A stretch of 64,000 nucleotides of DNA, taken from assembly GCF_019711535.1 (NCBI RefSeq), contig NZ_JAIGNP010000003.1:1-64000 (forward strand), written 5' to 3'. The position numbers and the translations under genes were made by a program. Source of the DNA: Qipengyuania aestuarii. GTDB lineage: Bacteria > Pseudomonadota > Alphaproteobacteria > Sphingomonadales > Sphingomonadaceae. Below the pieces are notes generated by a model. It had not been told where the DNA came from. It worked only from the letters and a program-made list of their open reading frames with translations, and did not search any database. This document shows, piece after piece, positions 35,325 to 43,334 of this stretch; within the stretch, counting starts at the first letter, position 1, and the number at the start of each line of letters is the position of its first letter.

Positions 35325-37295
35325 TTACGCGGCGCGCACCTCGTCTGCCAACGGATCTTCCATCCAACGGCGATGCCACATGCTGAAGCAGATGCAGGTC
35401 CATAGATGAAAGCCCCAGTTCCTGCGGCCGGATAAATGTTCTTGCCAGCGACGAGCGACTGCCTCGCTGTCGAAGTGTCCCAGCTTTTTCATTCGAGCCG
35501 CGCTCAAGTGCTCTTCCGCCAGTTCGCGTAACGGACCGCGCAACCAATGATTAAGGGGCACACCAAACCCGCGCTTTGGGCGATCGATCATGTGGTCGGG
35601 CACCCGTCGTGCGAGCAACCTCCGAAGGGCGACCTTGCCAGCCGTACCCTCCGGCATACGCAAGCTGTCGGGCATGCGCCATGCCGTCTCAATCACCTTA
35701 TGGTCGAGCAGCGGCGAACGTACTTCCAGACTTGCCGCCATTGATGTCCGATCAACCTTAACCAGGACGTCATCGGGCAGGTAGCTCACGGCATCGACGA
35801 ACATCATCTGTTCGAGCTTGCTGAGCCCCTGTGGAATCTCTGCTGACACGATGGGACTCGGCCCCGGTCCATCAACATTAATCCATTGGGATAAGAAATG
35901 CTCGTACCGATGTCGAAAGTCGGGTTCGGCGATAATGCCGAGCAGTTTTTCCGCCCTGTCTCCTCCAAGTGTCCCGGCAACACTCCCCGGCCTCAAAAAC
36001 GCATTCGCCTTGGTGGCGGCATCGAGAAGCCAGACCGGTGTCCCAGTGGCCAGGCGCCGCACACCGGCGGGTATCTGCTGCGCCAAATGCTCCATAGCGA
36101 GCATGCGCGGGTAACGCATGTATCCGCCAAAAAATTCGTCCCCCCCATCGCCGGAAATGGCAACTGTGACTTCCGACCGGATCAGGCGGGAAATAAGCAG
36201 CGAGGGCAGCTGAGAAGGATCGGCGAATGGCTCATCGAAGACCTCTTGCATCTCCTCCACGGCGGAAATTGCCGAACGGGGGTCCAGCATCAGCTCGGTG
36301 TGCTGTGATCCGATATGAAGTGCGAACTCAGCCGCGTCGGCGGTTTCATCAACTTCCGGTTCCGAGAAACCGACTGTGTAAGTTCTGGCTGCACCGGAAA
36401 GCCGCTCCTGCATCAGCGCACAAACAAGGCTTGAATCCACACCACCCGAGAGGAAGGCACCCACCGGCACATCTGCGATGAGCCGCTGTTCGACTGCCTG
36501 GCCGAGGCTATTTTCCAGCGCATCGAGCGCCTCGCCTTCGTCATCGAAGCGTGTCGCGCAACCATTGCCGGCCGCCGAATACATGCTCCAATAGTTGCGC
36601 GTAAGATTTAGCAGCGTGGCGAGGTCGGTGGGATCATCGTCGACTGCGATGGAAACATAGCTCGCAGGAGCGAGCTTGCCGATATTGCGATAGATCGACA
36701 ATGGGGCGGGGATATACCCGAGCCGGGCGAAATGCCCCGCAGCGGCTCCATCAATTTCGGGACGGGCGAACGCGGGGTGTTTTCGGATCGCCTTCAGTTC
36801 GGATCCGAACGCCAGGGCTCCCTGAACCATGCCGATGTAGAGTGGCTTCTTTCCGAGCCTGTCTCGCGCGAAAGAAATCTCGTTTTTTTTGCGGTCGAAT
36901 AGGGCGAGCGCGAACATTCCATCGGCCCGCTTAAGTGCACCGGCAAGGCCGAAGCGTTCGATGGCTTCAAGCAGAACCTCGGTGTCAGATGTCCCGCGAA
37001 AGCGGACACCCAGGGCGGCGAGTTCAGAACGCATCGCAGGGAAGTTATATATTTCGCCATTGAAGACGAAGACATAACGACCAGAGGCCGATGCCATCGG
37101 CTGCGCCCCGGTTTCGGACAGGTCGATGATTGCGAGGCGGCGATGACCGAAGCCGATCCGTCCTCCGGCCTCAAGGACGGATCCGCCCGCATCTGGCCCG
37201 CGATGATGCAGAGAATCCCGCATCTGATCGAGCACACGCCGCGGATCGGCCTGAAGCCTGCCGGAGAAGTCAATGAAGCCAGCAATTCCGCACAT
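35325..37295 (-). CDS. asnB: Asparagine synthase (glutamine-hydrolysing)-like amidotransferase
   Basis: Protein of 656 residues. Starting at ATG 37295 leaves MCGIAGFID, so Cys2 becomes the N-terminal nucleophile of the glutaminase domain; the longer frame to 37325 would bury it and is rejected. The synthase domain has the PPi loop LSGGVDSS near 265 and SGDGGDEFFGGY near 365. In polysaccharide loci such proteins often amidate uronic acids or act on other carboxylates, and ugd in the same locus supplies a uronate. Plain asparagine synthesis cannot be excluded. It is the last of three minus-strand genes with the pyruvyl- and sulfotransferase. Confidence 0.88.
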   Translation of the reverse strand: MCGIAGFIDFSGRLQADPRRVLDQMRDSLHHRGPDAGGSVLEAGGRIGFGHRRLAIIDLSETGAQPMASASGRYVFVFNGEIYNFPAMRSELAALGVRFRGTSDTEVLLEAIERFGLAGALKRADGMFALALFDRKKNEISFARDRLGKKPLYIGMVQGALAFGSELKAIRKHPAFARPEIDGAAAGHFARLGYIPAPLSIYRNIGKLAPASYVSIAVDDDPTDLATLLNLTRNYWSMYSAAGNGCATRFDDEGEALDALENSLGQAVEQRLIADVPVGAFLSGGVDSSLVCALMQERLSGAARTYTVGFSEPEVDETADAAEFALHIGSQHTELMLDPRSAISAVEEMQEVFDEPFADPSQLPSLLISRLIRSEVTVAISGDGGDEFFGGYMRYPRMLAMEHLAQQIPAGVRRLATGTPVWLLDAATKANAFLRPGSVAGTLGGDRAEKLLGIIAEPDFRHRYEHFLSQWINVDGPGPSPIVSAEIPQGLSKLEQMMFVDAVSYLPDDVLVKVDRTSMAASLEVRSPLLDHKVIETAWRMPDSLRMPEGTAGKVALRRLLARRVPDHMIDRPKRGFGVPLNHWLRGPLRELAEEHLSAARMKKLGHFDSEAVARRWQEHLSGRRNWGFHLWTCICFSMWHRRWMEDPLADEVRAA

Positions 37296-37431
37296 CGCAT
37301 GAATGTAGATGGCCCCCGGTCCCATGCGAGGGGGATTTTGGGTATCGGAATAGAACTAAGGGTGAGTAAGCTCCGAGTGGCAGGCGGCGGAGGTAGTCGT
37401 TGCGATCACAGCCGCACAGCGGTGCTGGACT

Positions 37432-38673
37432 TCACGCTGCGGCCGCAGTTTGGCTTTCCCTTTCGAGAGCCGCCAGCGCATCTTCGATTACGGAAGTGGT
37501 CTGCATGTTCGCGAGGCATTCACGTATGCGCGTCGCCTCGATCGCATGATTGGCACCCATTTTTTCGATCTGCCTGATGATACGGTCGACACCAGGATCC
37601 CTGATATCGAAGACATAGTCCTGCTGCTGGAAGTGAGCCGCGAGATCGAGATATTTGCTAGCCCAGCCAAGAATGATTGCAGGTACGCCTGACCGGTAGG
37701 CAAACACTACCGAATGGTAGCGCGAGGCGACCACATATTTGAACTGACCGACGATATCTATGAGTTCAGGGCTCGAATATTCTCCGGAAATGACTCCGAT
37801 GCGGTCCCTTGCGTCCACTTTGGCGAGAACTCTTTCCACCAACTGGAAATCGGCAGTCGACGTATTCAAAATGTACACCTTCTCCCCATCGTCCAGCAGT
37901 TTGCTCAGCAGCTTGGCATAGAGCTCGAGAACTGCGTCAGGATCGCCGATCCGGAAAACGTTCTCATTGATGATGAAGCCGACTGCGCCGGGCTCAGGTT
38001 GGTCTATTTTCGGCGGCTCGTAATCGGGATGAATATCACTCGCTTTAGGGAAGATCGCCTCACGTATAACCATATCCGCAGACAGTTCTACATTGCGCAG
38101 GCCCAGCGATTTCAGACACTCATATCCCTCGATCTCACGTGCATAGATCTTAGTGCAGTAGCTCAGCTCTTGCTTAACCTCCGCCAGAAATTCTGCATCG
38201 TCATCCTCCCCCCAATCGAAGGGACCGAAGCTTTGCGGCATGAGAATGATCTTCTTGCCATAGCGTCTGGCGATCCTGATCGTCTGCAGCAGCAGGCGCC
38301 CGCCTCCTTTGCCCCAACCAGAGCCAAGCGTGTACCCGCTGGCATCAAGGATGGCATCTGCGTCGCGCAGTGCCTGCTCCATCTGGCCGACACTCCCATT
38401 CCATTTGTCGGTCTTGCGCCAGAAACCGGCGAAGGATGCAATCAGCGGAGTCAGGACCGGCACGCTGCTCAATCGATACCTGTAGAGAAGCCTGGTGAAA
38501 TAGTCATACGGAAGGAGCTGGAAATCATATTGCTCCGGTTCGTCGTATTTATTGGCGAATCCTATCACCTCGCAATCCGGATATCTCTCCTTCAACCCTG
38601 AGTAGAGTGAGAGAAACATCGCCTGAGAGCCCTTGTTTCTCATCTGGATACCGGTGATGATAAACTTCTTCAT
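37432..38673 (-). CDS. Polysaccharide pyruvyltransferase family protein
   Basis: Protein of 413 residues of the pyruvyltransferase family (GT-B-like fold). Recognisable parts are the start ITGIQMRNKGSQAMFLSLY, DASGYTLGSGWGKGG (about 110-124), ILMPQSFGPF and VASRYHSVVFAYRSGVPAI near 315-333, the conserved SRxHS motif. It would transfer pyruvate from phosphoenolpyruvate to form a ketal on a sugar, adding a negative charge. Some family members act on other groups, so the exact linkage is open. Between the sulfotransferase and asparagine-synthase-like genes on the same strand. Confidence 0.82.
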   Translation of the reverse strand: MKKFIITGIQMRNKGSQAMFLSLYSGLKERYPDCEVIGFANKYDEPEQYDFQLLPYDYFTRLLYRYRLSSVPVLTPLIASFAGFWRKTDKWNGSVGQMEQALRDADAILDASGYTLGSGWGKGGGRLLLQTIRIARRYGKKIILMPQSFGPFDWGEDDDAEFLAEVKQELSYCTKIYAREIEGYECLKSLGLRNVELSADMVIREAIFPKASDIHPDYEPPKIDQPEPGAVGFIINENVFRIGDPDAVLELYAKLLSKLLDDGEKVYILNTSTADFQLVERVLAKVDARDRIGVISGEYSSPELIDIVGQFKYVVASRYHSVVFAYRSGVPAIILGWASKYLDLAAHFQQQDYVFDIRDPGVDRIIRQIEKMGANHAIEATRIRECLANMQTTSVIEDALAALERESQTAAAA

Positions 38674-38895
38674 AGTGGGTCAGACTCTCTCGCTGGAGTG
38701 TGCAAGGCCCTTCCGAAGGCCCCCGATGTCGATCTCCTGAGGGGTGATCATGCCATGCATTACCAGCCCCAGTTTCGCGCCGCAGGTGAGCAAAGCGATT
38801 AGCTCTTTTGCGCCGCAGAGGAGCCGAGTTGATTAGGGGCCTTCCCGCATTAGTCTTTCTTCCACTCTTCCCTCACGAAAGGCGCTAATGCAGCC

Positions 38896-39753
38896 TTACA
38901 TAGTGGCGCCGTTAAGATGCTGCTTCGGTTGGTTGGCATACCAGTGATGGAGCGACTGCCCGCTCAAGCGCTCCAATGCTTCTACCGATGGTTGATAATA
39001 TTCACCCAAGCGATCCCGCAATTCCTTCGTGAGTTGCGGATATTCGGTCTTGCGCGCTACGAGCCCGCGGGCAGCTTCGAAAGGCGCGGAACCTCTAAGT
39101 GGGCGGACAATGGGCTTCAGCCATGCGAGCCTCCGCCGCATCGTGGGTGGCACGAGCGGTGCTGTCTTATCCTTCACCTTTTGGGATCCCACTTGCGCGA
39201 TTGCGCGCGGCGGCAGCCCGAGGTGCGTGCGAACGCGCAGCATTTGCGCTTCAGGATCGCGGGTAACGCCATCAAAGAAGAGAATGAGAAGCCTGTCGCG
39301 ACCATAAAGGTCGATGAATGGCTCAAGATGCGAATGGAAATTACCCGATCCCAAGATCTGCATATTCTCGCCGCGAGAGGGGTCGAGGTAGGATTCAATA
39401 TTCGGCCCCACTTCGCCCCGCCTGAACAGCATGCAGTAGCTGGAGTAGGCGCGCTCAACTGGATTACGGAGCTGCGCAATCAGCCTGATCTGTGGCAAGT
39501 CGCGATGGAGGCGGGCAGCGGCCTCGGGCGAATACAGATAGGAATTCGATTTCTCACCGATGAGCCGGCCATTCGAAGCTCCCTTGAACTGCGAAAGATA
39601 CCAGTCTTTGCCGCGATCGTATTCACGCGAGAAATAATGCAGCTCAGGATCCGGCATGTAGACCGCTGGGTCTGCCTGCAATTGGGTTTGCAGCCAGGTC
39701 GTTGCTGACTTCGCCGCGCCGATGATTACGAAATCGATGTCGCTCAATTGCAT
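38896..39753 (-). CDS. PAPS-dependent sulfotransferase
   Basis: Sulfotransferase of 285 residues. The 5'-phosphosulfate loop GAAKSATTWL (about 12-21) and the 3'-phosphate motif AQLRNPVERAYSSY (about 93-106) are both intact, as in heparan-sulfate-type and bacterial carbohydrate sulfotransferases. No signal peptide is seen, so it probably sulfates a cytoplasmic lipid-linked intermediate. Sulfated EPS is known from marine bacteria and fits a marine sphingomonad, but the acceptor is inferred. PAPS synthesis genes are not in the window. Confidence 0.85.
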   Translation of the reverse strand: MQLSDIDFVIIGAAKSATTWLQTQLQADPAVYMPDPELHYFSREYDRGKDWYLSQFKGASNGRLIGEKSNSYLYSPEAAARLHRDLPQIRLIAQLRNPVERAYSSYCMLFRRGEVGPNIESYLDPSRGENMQILGSGNFHSHLEPFIDLYGRDRLLILFFDGVTRDPEAQMLRVRTHLGLPPRAIAQVGSQKVKDKTAPLVPPTMRRRLAWLKPIVRPLRGSAPFEAARGLVARKTEYPQLTKELRDRLGEYYQPSVEALERLSGQSLHHWYANQPKQHLNGATM

Positions 39754-40282
39754 TGGCTAAGGCACCCCTGAATAATTCATTGCCGGACAAAGCGGATCGC
39801 GCCCTTTCACTCGGCGCGATCGAGCCTGACTTGTAGCGCAAGGGCGACCCAGCGCGGGCCGCGGCGGTCTGAGACTTTCCCGCGTGAACCCGACCGCGTC
39901 AATTATCCTGATGGGCACCGTAATCCCGACCGTTGCCCGATGCGCCGAACAAACTGCCTTGAAGCATCATTCAAAGCGCGAAAAAAATGTGGACTTTCTG
40001 CGGACCGATGGGTCCCACTCGGCGACGCGACTCCGTGATGCAATCGCCCAATGAAGGGACACTTTCCCCAATGGCCCGAAAGGTAGGACCGATCAGTCAG
40101 CCTGAAGCCAATGCCCGACAGCACTAACCCCAATGGGATCGGAGATCTCATTACGGCAGTCGGCTTATACCGATGCCCAATTTTTCAGCCCCACCAAATT
40201 TGGCACCTCAGGGACATTCGCACCGGCTCGCGCAGACGAGACCAAGACGAGTATCGGCAACCGTCAATCGAGGGGGTGACAT
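39754..40282. other. Divergent intergenic region before the acylation cassette
   Basis: About 530 bp between the minus-strand sulfotransferase gene and the MBOAT gene, one of the longest gaps in the locus. Short open frames on both strands show no recognisable protein. It must hold the promoters for both directions. AGGGGG at 40271-40276 is the ribosome binding site of the MBOAT gene. No clear palindrome, tRNA or remnant of a mobile element was seen. Confidence 0.5.
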
Positions 40283-41851
40283 GTGATATTTACTGACCCG
40301 CTCTTTCTATTCGTGTTTCTCCCCATTGCTCTGCTCGCGTTTTATACGGTCGCGAATTTTCTCGGCAGAAATGCCGCGCTCGCTGTACTATTCGTCGCCT
40401 CCATCGCGTTTTACATACCATACGGTCTGTTCTCCGCGATCCTGCTGGTCGCTGCGCTCGTCGTAAATTTCGTCGTGGCACTCGCGGTGACCTTCCTCGA
40501 CGAAAGCAAAAAGAGCCGTCGGCGCATCTATCTCGCTGGCCAGGCCTACAACATCATCACGCTGTGCTATTTCAAATATAAGATCGCCAGCCTGCTATTC
40601 GGTCCGAGTGCCGGCATCATGGTGGATATCGCAGGCATTGCCATCCCAGCGGGCATTTCATTCTACACATTTCAGGGCGCGGCCTTCCTTGCGGATGCTT
40701 ATTCGCGGGACAAGAACGTGGCTCAATTTCTTGGTCAATTGAGATCGCTGCGGTCGGTCGGTGCAGCCTTCTGCCGCTACGGCGCTTTTGTAAGCTTTTT
40801 TCCGCAACTGATCATCGGGCCTATCACCTACCTAAGCGAGTTTAATCCGCAGACCCGGTCCAAGCGATTTCTCCGCTTGGACCCGATCGACCTCGCCGTT
40901 GGGCTGACCTTTATCTCGATCGGCATGTTTAAAAAGGTCGTGATTGCAGACAATCTGGCTCCCACTGTCGATATCATTTTCGGAGCCGCTCAAGTTGGTG
41001 CGGAAATCCATCCGATGCAGGCATGGATCGGCGCACTGGCCTACATGGCACAGCTCTATTTCGATTTTTCGGGATATTCGGACATGGCTTTGGGCTTGGC
41101 TCGGATGTTCGGCCTGAAATTGCCGATCAATTTCTTCTCCCCCTTCAAGGCCAATGGCATCATCGATTACTATCGCCGCTGGCACATGACACTGACCCGG
41201 GTCATTGCGCGTTTTCTTTACACGCCCCTGTCAGTAGCCGGGACTCGCTACGCCATGTTCAACCGGCTTGCTCCGGTGCCAGCGCATCTTCTCAGCCTGT
41301 GGTTCCCGATGCTGATCAATTTCCAGATCATCGGCCTGTGGCACGGGGCATTATGGACGTTCTGCGTCTTCGGCCTGATGCATGGCCTCTGGTATGCTTT
41401 GGAAACCGAAGTCCGGGCATCCAAATGGTATAAGTCGGTAAAGGCGAAGGCCTCCCCGGTTATCCTGGGTTTCCTAGAGCGGGCGGTGTTCTTCTTGCCG
41501 CTATTGCTGAGCCTCGCCATGTTCCGCTCCGAAAGCGTTATCGGCGGCTTCCACCTGTTCTCGCAGATGTTCGGAACATCGTTCGACGCGCGTTCACTCT
41601 TCAATATGCGCGAACCAGTCATGATGCTGACGATCGCATTTTCGATAATCTATTTCTGTCCAAACAGCGTCGAGCTGATGCGGCGCTATCGTCCCGCCAT
41701 CATGACTTACGAGAACAAGAGCTACGGCCTAGCAATTATGCGCGGACTGTGGCGGCCGGGCTGGGTACAGGCGAGCTATCTCTCGGTCCTAGTCCTCGCC
41801 TCGCTCTATTACGTCTCCCGCCAGCCGCCATTCCTCTATCAGGGGTTCTGA
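40283..41851 (+). CDS. MBOAT-family O-acyltransferase (AlgI/DltB-like)
   Basis: Polytopic membrane O-acyltransferase of 522 residues with about 11-12 helices. It keeps the family signatures FFPQLIIGPI (about 173-182), QLYFDFSGYSDMALGLARMFG (257-277), YYRRWHMTL (296-304) and the catalytic His354 in GLWHGALW. AlgI-like enzymes take an acyl group on the cytoplasmic side and pass it to a periplasmic partner or glycan. The start is GTG 40283 with AGGGGG 6 nt upstream. An SGNH-like protein, an acyl carrier protein and an FkbH-like enzyme follow on the same strand, which suggests an ACP-bound donor. Confidence 0.9.
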   Translation: MIFTDPLFLFVFLPIALLAFYTVANFLGRNAALAVLFVASIAFYIPYGLFSAILLVAALVVNFVVALAVTFLDESKKSRRRIYLAGQAYNIITLCYFKYKIASLLFGPSAGIMVDIAGIAIPAGISFYTFQGAAFLADAYSRDKNVAQFLGQLRSLRSVGAAFCRYGAFVSFFPQLIIGPITYLSEFNPQTRSKRFLRLDPIDLAVGLTFISIGMFKKVVIADNLAPTVDIIFGAAQVGAEIHPMQAWIGALAYMAQLYFDFSGYSDMALGLARMFGLKLPINFFSPFKANGIIDYYRRWHMTLTRVIARFLYTPLSVAGTRYAMFNRLAPVPAHLLSLWFPMLINFQIIGLWHGALWTFCVFGLMHGLWYALETEVRASKWYKSVKAKASPVILGFLERAVFFLPLLLSLAMFRSESVIGGFHLFSQMFGTSFDARSLFNMREPVMMLTIAFSIIYFCPNSVELMRRYRPAIMTYENKSYGLAIMRGLWRPGWVQASYLSVLVLASLYYVSRQPPFLYQGF

Positions 41852-41855
41852 CGAA

Positions 41856-43046
41856 ATGACGAAGCCGATCCGTTCATCACATTTCGTCACCGCGCAATCG
41901 GCGGCTACCGGACAAAGATCAATTTCCGCCACGCGTTGGCGGGCAGCGCGCCCGATGCTGTTCGCCGCATCGCTGATAACTGCCGTCTACCTGTCTCTGG
42001 CGGCCCTCGTCATCGCGGTGGATCCTCACAATGTCTACAGCTGGGGCGCCGATCCGCGCATCGAGGCCGACGATACGCCAAGGGATCTTGTGATCGACTG
42101 GATCGACGTGGCCGCCAAGGATCAATCCTACAACACTTTCCTCGTCGGGAGTTCGGTCACTGCCATGTACTCCCCTGCTTATATGCGGAGCGTACTGGGG
42201 CAAGATGCGCGGGTCATGAATCTCAGCTACGGCGGCCCCCGCCCCCGCGACCGGGACCTTGTGCTCGGCCAGCTCGCCGACAACCCAAACCTGCGGCATC
42301 TCATCCTGACTTTCGACTGGACCTATATACAGAATCCGGAAATCACCAACCGCGGCTTCCCCGCCTTTCTTTACGACGACGATCTGACCAACGATCTCCG
42401 CATGGTTAATTTGCCAACTATCCGGAGGACGTTCGATGTCTTGGCGGGCAACCAGACCTACAGCAACACGGACGATACCACTTACAAGTCCTATATCGAT
42501 ACCATGTACGATGGCTTTCAGCAGCCGTCGCAAATGGCAGAAATCGCGCGCGTGGTAGAGCGCGGCCGCAGCCGGATCGGTGCTCTCAGCGGGCGGAATT
42601 GCGATAGCTTCCTTGCCATCAATGATCAGCTAATCCCGCGACTGCGATCCTTCGCCAAGCGCGGCGTGCGGGTCGACATACTCGTACCTATTGCATCCTA
42701 TGCCTTCTACTATGTCCGCCAGAACGACATCAGCCCGACCCTGCTCGACGAACAGCTGGTGGCGCGCCGTTGCCTGGTCAATGCTGCGGCCGATCTTTCG
42801 AATGTCAGAATTTTCGCCTTCGACGACGATCCCGCCATTGCCGGCGACCTCGCAAATTTTCGTGAGGTCGGCCATGTCTATGATCCTGCCATCCTCCACC
42901 GCTTTGTGAGCGCTCTGTCGACCGACAGCAATCGATTGACCCGTCAAAATTTGGCGGAACACGAGCAGGCCGTTCGTTCGGCAGTCGAAAATTATCGCAC
43001 CACCAACAGCCAACTCGGCCGAGTGAATGCAGACTCCACGTTCTAG
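41856..43046 (+). CDS. Membrane-anchored SGNH/AlgX-like acyltransferase partner
   Basis: Protein of 396 residues that starts 4 nt after the MBOAT gene. A single helix (about 33-55) anchors a periplasmic domain. FLVGSSVTAMYSP (Ser at about 99-100) looks like the nucleophile block of SGNH hydrolases; a C-terminal YDPAI segment (about 353) is where the Asp-x-x-His block would be, but the histidine is less clear than in AlgX. In other MBOAT systems such proteins complete transfer of the acyl group to the polysaccharide. No closer family name can be given from sequence alone. Confidence 0.65.
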   Translation: MTKPIRSSHFVTAQSAATGQRSISATRWRAARPMLFAASLITAVYLSLAALVIAVDPHNVYSWGADPRIEADDTPRDLVIDWIDVAAKDQSYNTFLVGSSVTAMYSPAYMRSVLGQDARVMNLSYGGPRPRDRDLVLGQLADNPNLRHLILTFDWTYIQNPEITNRGFPAFLYDDDLTNDLRMVNLPTIRRTFDVLAGNQTYSNTDDTTYKSYIDTMYDGFQQPSQMAEIARVVERGRSRIGALSGRNCDSFLAINDQLIPRLRSFAKRGVRVDILVPIASYAFYYVRQNDISPTLLDEQLVARRCLVNAAADLSNVRIFAFDDDPAIAGDLANFREVGHVYDPAILHRFVSALSTDSNRLTRQNLAEHEQAVRSAVENYRTTNSQLGRVNADSTF

Positions 43047-43088
43047 ACCAAGCGCTAGCGCGGTCTGAAAGCCGGAAGGATAAGCAAT

Positions 43089-43334
43089 ATGTCGGATTAC
43101 CAAGCCATTCTCGACCAGGTTGCCGAGATAATCAGGGACATTTTCGATGAGTACGAAGGCCCTGTCACCATGGAAACAACCGCCAACGATGTTGCCCAAT
43201 GGGACAGCCTCTCTCACGTTCGTCTGATGGTGATGATCGAGATGGAGCTCGGCGTCCATTTCAGCACTTCGGAGATGCAGAGCTTCAAGAATCTTGGCGA
43301 CCTCGTCAGAGCGTCGGCGAAGCAGAAGGCATGA
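43089..43334 (+). CDS. Acyl carrier protein of the EPS acylation cassette
   Basis: Four-helix acyl carrier protein of 81 residues. The phosphopantetheine site is Ser40 in WDSLSH (38-43), followed by the acidic recognition helix (MIEMELGVHFS). It differs from housekeeping AcpP (usual GADSLD) and matches dedicated ACPs found next to FkbH-like genes. ATGA overlap with the FkbH-like gene shows close coupling. It would carry the acyl unit made by FkbH to the MBOAT enzyme. A phosphopantetheinyl transferase is not in the window. Confidence 0.9.
   Translation: MSDYQAILDQVAEIIRDIFDEYEGPVTMETTANDVAQWDSLSHVRLMVMIEMELGVHFSTSEMQSFKNLGDLVRASAKQKA

Noticed and set aside
37296..37325. N-terminal extension of the asparagine-synthase-like protein
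   Set aside because: It would block the N-terminal cysteine needed for glutamine hydrolysis; the start is set so that Cys is residue 2.
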